64,000 nt of DNA from Picosynechococcus sp. PCC 7117 (GTDB lineage Bacteria; Cyanobacteriota; Cyanobacteriia; Cyanobacteriales; MRBY01): the NCBI RefSeq assembly GCF_001693275.1, contig NZ_CP016477.1:2480001-2544000 (forward strand), written 5' to 3'. Position 1 is the first letter of the stretch, and each line of letters opens with the position of its first letter. Positions 57,942 to 64,000 of this stretch are shown here, piece after piece. The notes below the pieces were generated by a model, which searched no databases, was not told the DNA's origin, and saw only the letters and a list, made by a program, of their open reading frames with translations. The position numbers and the translations under genes are program-made.

Positions 57942-59059
57942 AATCTTTGCTCAAAAATCTTGCCGTTTTAGACCGCTACATCATCGGTGAACTCAATCTA
58001 GCTTTTGCGTTTGGCCTGGGGCTATTTTCCGCCCTGGGGATTGCCGTCGGTAGCCTCTTTGATCTCTTGGCCCAGGTGCGAGAATCTCGGTTGCTCTTTG
58101 ATGTGGCTCTGAAGGTCATGGCCCTGAAAATGCCGGAATTTATCGGTTTTGCCCTGCCGATGGCCGTTTTGCTGGCGACCCTCATTGTTTACAGTCGCCT
58201 CTCTGGAGACAGCGAAATTATCGCCCTCCGCAGCCTGGGGATTAGTGTTTATCGCCTCGTTTTACCGGCCCTCATTTTCAGTATCTTGGCCACAGCAATC
58301 ACCTTCGTTTTTAAAGACCAAGTGATCCCCCTCGCCAATGCTCAGGCCACCCAAACCCTTGAACAAGCCTTTTTACAAAAACAAGCGCCTTTTCGAGATG
58401 AGAAAATTATTTATCCTGAATATGGCGAAGATGATGTCCTCAAGCGCCTATTCTATGCCGCCGAATTTGATGGGCAGCAGATGAAAGATCTGACGATCAT
58501 CGACCGCTCCAACGGCAGCCTGAATCAAATTGTCACCGCCGATGCCGCTGGCTGGGATCTCGCCCGTAATCAGTGGAATTTTCAAAATGGCATTATCTAC
58601 TTCATTGATATCGACGGCTCCTACCGTAATGTGCTGCGCTTTGACCGCCACCAAATTCAACTCAGCAACGAGCTACGGGTGGACGAAGAATTACCCAAAC
58701 ACGAAGATATGAGCCTAGCCCAACTCCAGCAGTACATGCAGACTGTCGCCGCTGACCCTGACCGGGATGAGGCTTGGTTGCGGAAGTTGCGGGTGCGGTT
58801 CCAAGAGAAAATTTCCTTTCCCTTCATTTGTCTTGCCCTGGGTGTGGTGGGGGCAGCCATTGGTTTACGGCCCCAGAGTGCCGGGAAAGCCACGGGGTTT
58901 GGCCTCTGTGTGGGATTAATCTTTGGGTATTATTTTCTCGCCTTTATGATCAGTTCCGTGGGTGTGGCTGGGTATTTGCACCCCATTTTGGCGGCCTGGT
59001 TACCCAACCTGATCGTGATGGCGATCGCCTCTGGTCTTGTGCTGCAAAGCGCGAAGTAA
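57938..59059 (+). CDS. LptF/LptG (YjgP/YjgQ) family permease
   Basis: The 373-residue membrane protein has three N-terminal helices (FAFGLGLFSALGIAVGSLF, FIGFALPMAVLLATLIVYSRLS, VLPALIFSILATAITFVF), a periplasmic jellyroll-like region (about 130-285, with VIPLANAQATQTLEQAF) and three C-terminal helices. This is the LptF/G topology of the lipopolysaccharide export ABC transporter. The match to SGDSEIIALRSLGISVYRLV supports it. The LptB ATPase and partner permease are not nearby. Coupled to the TPR gene by the ATGA overlap. Confidence 0.93.
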   Translation: MKSLLKNLAVLDRYIIGELNLAFAFGLGLFSALGIAVGSLFDLLAQVRESRLLFDVALKVMALKMPEFIGFALPMAVLLATLIVYSRLSGDSEIIALRSLGISVYRLVLPALIFSILATAITFVFKDQVIPLANAQATQTLEQAFLQKQAPFRDEKIIYPEYGEDDVLKRLFYAAEFDGQQMKDLTIIDRSNGSLNQIVTADAAGWDLARNQWNFQNGIIYFIDIDGSYRNVLRFDRHQIQLSNELRVDEELPKHEDMSLAQLQQYMQTVAADPDRDEAWLRKLRVRFQEKISFPFICLALGVVGAAIGLRPQSAGKATGFGLCVGLIFGYYFLAFMISSVGVAGYLHPILAAWLPNLIVMAIASGLVLQSAK

Positions 59060-59171
59060 GCCCATGGTCTGGCAATTTATCCTGGGCTGATTGGCTAGGC
59101 CTAAACGCAAATATCTTTAGTGAACTCTTATGACAAAAAAGCGCCTCTTCATTGGAGTTGAAAAGAAAATT

Positions 59172-59206
59172 ATGTATGTAGTCTATTTGTAACTGGCGAC
59201 ATACAT
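59172..59206 (+). promoter_or_regulatory. Inverted repeat overlapping the aqpZ start codon
   Basis: ATGTATGT (59172-59179) and ACATACAT (59199-59206) are perfect 8-bp inverted arms with 19 bases between them. The right arm includes the first two bases of the ATG at 59205. In RNA this hairpin would cover the ribosome-binding region; in DNA it could be an operator. No strong Shine-Dalgarno is seen in front of this gene. Confidence 0.5.
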
Positions 59207-59960
59207 GAAGAAATACATTGCAGAATTTCTAGGGACATTCTGGTTGGTTCTGGGGGGATGTGGCAGTGCTGTTTTTGCCGCCGTCGTTGCCCTATCCGAC
59301 GCTGACCTTTCCAACGGCTTAGGTCTGGGTTTTCTGGGGGTTTCCCTGGCCTTTGGTTTAACAGTTGTGACTGGCGCCTATGCTTTTGGGCATATTTCTG
59401 GTGGCCATTTTAACCCGGCAGTTTCCTTTGGCCTGTGGGCCGCCAAACGCTTTCCTGGGCATGAACTACTCCCCTATATCGTGGCCCAGGTGTTGGGAGG
59501 AGCTTTAGCTGGCCTTGTCATTTTGGTAGTCGGCAGTGGCAATGGCGCCTTAGACTTATCCGGCTCGAATCCCCTAGCTACCAACGGCTTTGGGAGTCAT
59601 TCTCCAGGTGGCTATGGCTTACTGGCGGCTTTGATTACCGAAATTGTCATGACTTTTATGTTTTTGATGATTATTTTGGGTTCCACAGATCGCCGTGCCC
59701 CCGCTGGTTTTGCCCCAGTTGCCATTGGTCTTGGTTTAACATTGATTCACCTGATCAGTATTCCAATCACCAATACCTCGGTCAATCCGGCTCGGAGTAC
59801 GGGCGTCGCTCTCTTTTGTGGCAACGTCGAATTAATCGGTCAGCTATGGCTCTTTTGGGTAGCACCTATTTTTGGGGCGATCGCCGCAGGATATGCCTAT
59901 AGTGCTTTCTTTAGCGAAACAAAAGATACAACGGGTACTGGGGCGCCGACGATCGCTTAG
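59205..59960 (+). CDS. aqpZ: Aquaporin Z
   Basis: The 251-residue channel has six transmembrane helices and two NPA loops: [12 protein letters not shown] with NPA at 70-72, and [11 protein letters not shown] with NPA at 194-196. His182 and Arg197 of the selectivity filter are water-channel type rather than glycerol type. It belongs to the AqpZ group, which is found in cyanobacteria and moves water across the cytoplasmic membrane during osmotic change. A terminator follows, so the gene looks monocistronic. Confidence 0.96.
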   Translation: MKKYIAEFLGTFWLVLGGCGSAVFAAVVALSDADLSNGLGLGFLGVSLAFGLTVVTGAYAFGHISGGHFNPAVSFGLWAAKRFPGHELLPYIVAQVLGGALAGLVILVVGSGNGALDLSGSNPLATNGFGSHSPGGYGLLAALITEIVMTFMFLMIILGSTDRRAPAGFAPVAIGLGLTLIHLISIPITNTSVNPARSTGVALFCGNVELIGQLWLFWVAPIFGAIAAGYAYSAFFSETKDTTGTGAPTIA

Positions 59961-59991
59961 GCCCATACCAGACATAATCTTTACCTGATAT

Positions 59992-60032
59992 TTCCCCCAT
60001 CGCTTGATTTTTCAAAACCTGGGGGATTTTTT
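59992..60032 (+). terminator. Rho-independent terminator of aqpZ
   Basis: TCCCCCA (59993-59999) and TGGGGGA (60020-60026) form the outer stem, TTGA and TCAA an inner stem, and six T residues follow, about 35 bases after the aqpZ stop. Confidence 0.88.
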
Positions 60033-60073
60033 ATGGTCAATCTCTGGAATTAAGTTCGCTGGAGACAGGGAGC

Positions 60074-60274
60074 CTAATCACCAACATCCGCAATCCGAAA
60101 ACCCATCTGGCACTCATAGGTCGTCGCCACCTTGGGAAAATTGCCATTGATGAGATGGCCGCAACATAATTTGCCCTGGCGTACGCGGGGGGTGCCACTT
60201 TGATCAGCCATTAAACAGCCCTGGCACACTTGATCAGTGGGTAAGATCTGTCCATCCGTAAGGATCATCAACAT
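60074..60274 (-). CDS. Small conserved Cys-containing hypothetical protein
   Basis: Starting at Met12 of the longer frame (60274) the product has 66 residues and begins MLMILTDGQILPTDQVCQGCLMAD. It contains CQGC, later LCCGHLIN and TYECQMGFRIADV, five Cys and one His, which suggests a small metal-binding or redox fold. I recognise this as a conserved cyanobacterial type (CxxC..CGH..ECQMGFR) without a known role. ATG 60307 would add 11 residues that do not resemble it. Confidence 0.75.
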   Translation of the reverse strand: MLMILTDGQILPTDQVCQGCLMADQSGTPRVRQGKLCCGHLINGNFPKVATTYECQMGFRIADVGD

Positions 60275-60445
60275 CTGCGCTTGCCTCCCATGGGATCCAA
60301 CAACCACTCTTGCTTAATTTTTATTGTAAAGGGAACTGCTGATAAATTCGTTAAACTTGCTACACTGCTTAACCTTGGGGGCCATAGCGCCATTCACCTA
60401 GTCCGGCCCGCCGAGGAATGTTTGTTAAAATTTTAGCGATGCCGA

Positions 60446-60454
60446 TGGTATAAT
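60446..60454 (+). promoter_or_regulatory. Extended -10 promoter of glyA
   Basis: TGG-TATAAT (TG at 60446-60447, TATAAT at 60449-60454) is a perfect extended -10 element. It predicts a start near 60461 and a leader of about 54 bases before the GTG start of glyA. Confidence 0.55.
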
Positions 60455-60514
60455 GCGCCATCCGCAGGAAGTATTTTTAAATTTTATTTGCGATTGCGAA
60501 AGGAAGACCTCACC

Positions 60515-61798
60515 GTGACCCAAACTAACCTTGATTTCTTAGCCCAAACCGATAGCGTTGTTGCTGGGATGATTGCCAGTGAACTCAACCGCCAGCGGGT
60601 ACACCTCGAACTCATCGCCAGCGAAAACTTCACCTCCCCAGCGGTGATGGCGGCCCAGGGTTCTGTCCTCACGAATAAGTATGCCGAAGGTCTTCCCAAT
60701 AAGCGTTATTACGGTGGCTGCGAATTTGTCGATCAAGTAGAGCAAATTGCCATTGATCGCGTCAAGGAACTGTTTGGAGCGGCCCACGCCAATGTTCAAC
60801 CCCACTCCGGCGCCCAGGCAAACTTTGCGGTGTTCCTAACGCTCCTAGAACCCGGTGACAAAATTATGGGGATGGACTTGTCCCATGGGGGCCACTTGAC
60901 CCACGGTTCGCCAGTGAATGTGTCGGGGAAATGGTTTGAAGTGGTGCAATATGGCGTTAATAAAGAGACAGAACGCCTCGATTATGATGAAATCCGCGAA
61001 ATTGCCCTGCGGGAAAAACCGAAGCTGATCATCTGTGGTTATTCTGCTTATCCGCGCATTATTGAGTTTGATAAATTCCGGGCGATCGCCGATGAAGTAG
61101 GTGCCTATCTGATGGCGGACATTGCCCACATTGCGGGATTAGTCGCAACAGGCCATCACCCCAACCCAATTCCCCACTGTGATGTGGTGACGACTACCAC
61201 CCATAAAACGCTCCGTGGCCCCCGGGGTGGTTTGATCATGACCCGCGACGCCGAGCTGGGCAAGAAATTTGATAAGTCGGTGTTCCCCGGTAGCCAAGGT
61301 GGCCCCCTCGAGCATGTCATTGCGGGGAAAGCGGTGGCCTTCGGCGAAGCCCTCAAGCCGGAATTTAAAGCCTATTCTGCCCAGGTAATTGCTAATGCCC
61401 AGGCGATGGCCAATACCCTCGTCAGCCGTGGCTTCAAACTCGTTTCTAATGGGACAGATAATCACCTGATGCTTGTGGATATGCGCTCCATTGGCATGAA
61501 CGGGAAGCGGGCTGATGCTTTGATCAGTGAGATCAACATCACCGCCAACAAAAACACCGTTCCCTTCGATCCTGAGAAGCCTTGGATTGGGAGCGGCATC
61601 CGTCTCGGTTCGCCAGCGATGACCACCCGGGGCCTCAAGGAAGTGGACTTTGCCGAAATTGCCAACATCATTGCGGATCGTCTGTTAAATCCCGATGATG
61701 AAGCGGTGAAACAGGATTGTCTGGGTCGCGTTGCGGATCTTTGTGAAAAGTTCCCCCTCTACCCCCATTTGCAGATTCCGGTAGCGGCGATCGCCTAA
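60515..61798 (+). CDS. glyA: Serine hydroxymethyltransferase (GlyA)
   Basis: The PLP enzyme interconverts serine and glycine while loading tetrahydrofolate with a one-carbon unit. It also serves photorespiratory glycine. From GTG at 60515 ([13 protein letters not shown]) it has 427 residues, a family-typical length; AGGAAG at 60500-60505 is a good Shine-Dalgarno, so the TTG at 60488 is rejected. [27 protein letters not shown] and [14 protein letters not shown] with the PLP Lys231 identify it. The WecA-like gene follows 23 bases later. Confidence 0.97.
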   Translation: MTQTNLDFLAQTDSVVAGMIASELNRQRVHLELIASENFTSPAVMAAQGSVLTNKYAEGLPNKRYYGGCEFVDQVEQIAIDRVKELFGAAHANVQPHSGAQANFAVFLTLLEPGDKIMGMDLSHGGHLTHGSPVNVSGKWFEVVQYGVNKETERLDYDEIREIALREKPKLIICGYSAYPRIIEFDKFRAIADEVGAYLMADIAHIAGLVATGHHPNPIPHCDVVTTTTHKTLRGPRGGLIMTRDAELGKKFDKSVFPGSQGGPLEHVIAGKAVAFGEALKPEFKAYSAQVIANAQAMANTLVSRGFKLVSNGTDNHLMLVDMRSIGMNGKRADALISEINITANKNTVPFDPEKPWIGSGIRLGSPAMTTRGLKEVDFAEIANIIADRLLNPDDEAVKQDCLGRVADLCEKFPLYPHLQIPVAAIA

Positions 61799-61821
61799 AT
61801 TCTTTAATATCTTTTTAAATA

Positions 61822-62973
61822 ATGGAAAGCTCAGGTTTAATGAAAAAGGTAACCTGGGTTTTTTCTTATTTCGGTTTTGCTCTACTCTCTCTGTTCTTAG
61901 CCAACGCCAATATGCCGAAGGAATTGTTGTATTTAGTCACGAGTCTAATCGCCCTGGTTGTGGTGCTGATTAGTACCCCCATTGTGAAAGCGATTGGCTT
62001 ACGGAGTGGCCGGGTAGACCGACCCAACGAGCGGAAAGTCCATGACCGACCGATGGTGCGCTTGGGTGGCGTGGCGATTTTTATGGGCACCCTCGTCTCC
62101 CTGGGGACGGCTTGGCAGATGGATTGGTTCCCCCCTTTATTCCCTGGGGAGCAATGGCCGATCTTAGGGGTGCTGTTCGGGGCGATCGCCTTTTTTGGAA
62201 TTGGCTTTGGGGACGATTTATTTGAATTAAGCGCCTTATCTCGACTGTTGATGCAATTCGTCGCAGCAGGCATCGCCTGGTTAATGGGGGTACAAATCGA
62301 ATTTTTGACGATTCCGTTTACCGGGGAAGTGTTTTCTGTGGGCTGGTTGAGCCTACCATTAACTCTGATTTGGCTTGTGGGCATGGCCAACGCGATCAAC
62401 TGGATTGACGGCCTTGATGGTCTAGCGGCGGGGGTTTCGGGGATTGCGGCGGCGGTGTTGTTGGTGACGACCCTCTATCTCAACGAACCCATGGTGGCTT
62501 TTATTGCGGCGGCCTTAGCGGGATCGGCCCTCGGCTTTTTGCGCTACAACTTCAACCCCGCCCAAATTTTCATGGGGGATGGTGGCTCTTATTTTATGGG
62601 CTTTACCCTGGCGGCGATGGGGGTGGTGGGCCTCGTGAAAACGACGGCGGCGGCAGCAGTACTCTTGCCCTATGTGATTTTGGCAGTGCCCTTGATCGAT
62701 ATGACCACGGTGGTTTTTTCGCGGATTAGCAGCGGCTCTTCTCCTTTCAAACCGGATAAACGGCACCTGCACCACCGACTTTTGGCGGCAGGTTTTTCCC
62801 ATCGCACCACGGTGTTATTTATCTATGGCCTTACCCTCTGGGCAGGGAGTTTGGCGATCGCCTTTTCGGGTCTCCCCAGCGGCACCCTCTATGCGGGGAT
62901 TACTTCCCTAATTGTCGGGGTTTGGGGGTGGCAACTGTGGCGCAGGCGAGATTTTCCTGTCCACCGCAAATAG
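61822..62973 (+). CDS. MraY/WecA-family polyprenyl-phosphate sugar-1-phosphate transferase
   Basis: The 383-residue membrane protein has about ten or eleven helices and the family motifs RPNERKVHDRPMVRLGGVAIFMG, GFGDDLFELSALSRLLMQF with Asp131-Asp132, and NAINWIDGLDGLAAG near 190-203. HLHHRLL near 310 is the WecA-type His motif. It loads a sugar phosphate (commonly GlcNAc-1-P) onto undecaprenyl phosphate for cell-surface polysaccharide. The exact sugar is unknown. The lack of MraY-specific motifs favours the WecA/TagO branch. Confidence 0.92.
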   Translation: MESSGLMKKVTWVFSYFGFALLSLFLANANMPKELLYLVTSLIALVVVLISTPIVKAIGLRSGRVDRPNERKVHDRPMVRLGGVAIFMGTLVSLGTAWQMDWFPPLFPGEQWPILGVLFGAIAFFGIGFGDDLFELSALSRLLMQFVAAGIAWLMGVQIEFLTIPFTGEVFSVGWLSLPLTLIWLVGMANAINWIDGLDGLAAGVSGIAAAVLLVTTLYLNEPMVAFIAAALAGSALGFLRYNFNPAQIFMGDGGSYFMGFTLAAMGVVGLVKTTAAAAVLLPYVILAVPLIDMTTVVFSRISSGSSPFKPDKRHLHHRLLAAGFSHRTTVLFIYGLTLWAGSLAIAFSGLPSGTLYAGITSLIVGVWGWQLWRRRDFPVHRK

Positions 62974-62978
62974 TACCA

Positions 62979-63731
62979 ATGGCAGATTCCCCTTGGCAGC
63001 ATTACAACCCCGCAAAAGCACGCCTTAGGCAAACCATTTGGGACCGCTTGGCAACGGCTGGAGCAACGGTAACGCCTCCCCACGGCCACATTCCGAATTT
63101 CGTCGGGGCGATCGCCGCCGCTGAGAGGTTAACTGCCTTGGCAAGTTGGCAACAGGCCACGGTGATTAAGTGCAATCCCGATCAGCCCCAGGCCCCTGTA
63201 CGTCACCAAGCCTTGGCTGCGAGAAAAACCTTGTATATGGCGGTGCCGCAGTTGGTGAATGAATCTTGCTTTGTCGCCATTACGCGGGAGCAGCTACCCC
63301 AAGGTCTCGATTTGGCGATCGCCGCTGAAAAAAACAACATCCTCAGATATGGCCGTCCCGTTAGATTCGCGGAAATGAAAACCATTGATTTAGCGGTGGT
63401 GGGCTGTGTGGCGGTGAGTGTAGCCGGCGGACGTACGGGGAAAGGAGCAGGTTTCGCCGATTTAGAACTAGCGATGCTTCAGCACTTTGGCCTGATGAAC
63501 GAAAAAACGACCATTGTGACCACGGTGCATGATTTGCAGGTGGTGTCCCCCACCGCGTTACCCTTAGAAGCCCACGACTGGCCCCTAGATTGGCTTTGTA
63601 CGCCCACAAATACTTATCAAACGCACCACAACCAGCCGCAACCCCAAGGCCTGGATTGGCAACAGATTCGCCCCCAGCAGTGGGAAACAATCCCGATTCT
63701 CAAAAAGCTTTATCGAGAAAGTTCGCCTTAG
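62979..63731 (+). CDS. 5-formyltetrahydrofolate cyclo-ligase-like protein (MTHFSD-like)
   Basis: From ATG 62979 (MADSPWQHYNPAKARLRQTIWDRL) the protein has 250 residues. FVGAIAAAERL, KCNPDQPQAPVRHQALAARKTLYMAVPQL and GGRTGKGAGFADLELAMLQHFGLM match the MTHFSD-type branch of the 5-formyl-THF cyclo-ligase superfamily. In the true ligase the last motif is GxGxGYYDR; here GKGAGFADLE replaces it, so enzymatic activity is uncertain. It starts 5 bases after the WecA-like gene and ends in a 4-base overlap with the convergent sugar transferase. Confidence 0.85.
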   Translation: MADSPWQHYNPAKARLRQTIWDRLATAGATVTPPHGHIPNFVGAIAAAERLTALASWQQATVIKCNPDQPQAPVRHQALAARKTLYMAVPQLVNESCFVAITREQLPQGLDLAIAAEKNNILRYGRPVRFAEMKTIDLAVVGCVAVSVAGGRTGKGAGFADLELAMLQHFGLMNEKTTIVTTVHDLQVVSPTALPLEAHDWPLDWLCTPTNTYQTHHNQPQPQGLDWQQIRPQQWETIPILKKLYRESSP

Positions 63732-64000
63732 TAGGCACCGTTATTTTTCGGGAATAGCATCACAAAAACGGTTTTACAGACAATCCACAAATCCATAAAC
63801 CAATGGCGATGGTGCACATAATACGAATCCATCCGTACCCTCGTGCCGTAGGGAATATCGTTGCGCCCAGACACCTGCCATAGCCCCGTGAGACCCGGAC
63901 GAATGGTCAAAACTTTGTCGATGTGGCGACCGTATTTATAAAGTTCTTTGGGGACGAGGGGCCGGGGGCCAACAATGCTCATATCGCCTTTTAAAACATT
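63728..64000 (-). CDS. Bacterial sugar transferase, C-terminal part (5' end outside window)
   Basis: The minus-strand frame stays open to base 64000, giving 91 residues of the C-terminus. NVLKGDMSIVGPRPLVPKE, TIRPGLTGLWQVSGRNDIPYGTRVRMDSYYV and the end WFMDLWIVCKTVFVML are the conserved end of the initiating polyprenyl-phosphate glycosyl-1-phosphate transferases (WcaJ/EpsL type), used in exopolysaccharide synthesis. An internal Met at 63982 is not the true start. Cut only by the window edge. Confidence 0.93.
   Translation of the reverse strand, partial: NVLKGDMSIVGPRPLVPKELYKYGRHIDKVLTIRPGLTGLWQVSGRNDIPYGTRVRMDSYYVHHRHWFMDLWIVCKTVFVMLFPKNNGAY

Noticed and set aside
59130-59192. 20-codon ORF before aqpZ (MTKKRLFIGVEKK...)
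   Set aside because: Too short and without a Shine-Dalgarno or known leader-peptide features; it may only be chance.
60308-60514. Glycine riboswitch before glyA
   Set aside because: The leader from the predicted start is only about 54 bases and shows no tandem aptamer pattern.

Overview
The window is chromosomal DNA of a cyanobacterium. Evidence: many copies of the HIP1 palindrome GCGATCGC, photosystem I subunit PsaK, carboxysome shell protein CcmO, Rubisco chaperone Raf1, a c6-type cytochrome, ferredoxin-dependent glutamate synthase, cyanophycin synthetase and cyanophycinase, and the C-terminal half of a split DnaE intein. The sequence of that intein half matches, from memory, the one of Synechococcus sp. 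PCC 7002 (Picosynechococcus); this strain-level call is inference. No rRNA, tRNA, CRISPR array or complete insertion sequence was seen.

Layout. 1-5.7 kb: an MlaE-type permease cut by the window edge, a Nudix/winged-helix protein, dnaE-C with its split intein, small unknowns, an RluE-like pseudouridine synthase and raf1. 5.8-10.3 kb: ccmO (divergent from raf1), an MBOAT acyltransferase, a c6-like cytochrome and a secreted phosphodiester glycosidase-like protein. 10.8-25.4 kb: glsF, trmFO, plsC-like, a metallo-hydrolase, ribF-moxR, a DUF2854 protein, psaK, an M20 amidohydrolase and pheA. 25.4-34.4 kb: cphA and cphB, trmD with an unknown downstream partner, a 7TM-HD phosphodiesterase, a degenerate metallo-beta-lactamase-fold protein and a DUF3134 protein. 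34.5-39.7 kb: minus-strand genes for a DUF2079 membrane protein, a glutathionyl-hydroquinone reductase-like GST, a coiled-coil DUF2325-like protein and a DUF697 GTPase. 39.9-47.8 kb: ispE, an AT-rich HIP1-free segment with a large unknown membrane protein, dnaK, another unknown membrane protein and an orphan IS630-type DNA-binding domain. 47.9-64 kb: lepA; a minus-strand stress run (ppk, SulP transporter, universal stress protein, katG); a TPR protein with an LptF/LptG permease; aqpZ; glyA; a WecA-like transferase; a formyl-THF-ligase-like protein; and the end of a sugar transferase.

Metabolic links. glsF assimilates nitrogen into glutamate and cphA/cphB store and release it as cyanophycin. 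raf1 and ccmO both serve the Rubisco/carboxysome system. glyA, trmFO and the formyl-THF-ligase-like protein all touch one-carbon folates. katG, the stress protein and ppk suggest oxidative and nutrient stress handling.

The least explained part is about 40.9-43.4 kb. It has unusual base composition, a strong minus-strand terminator with no gene feeding it, and a nested palindrome containing a perfect TATAAT in front of the unknown 636-residue membrane protein.
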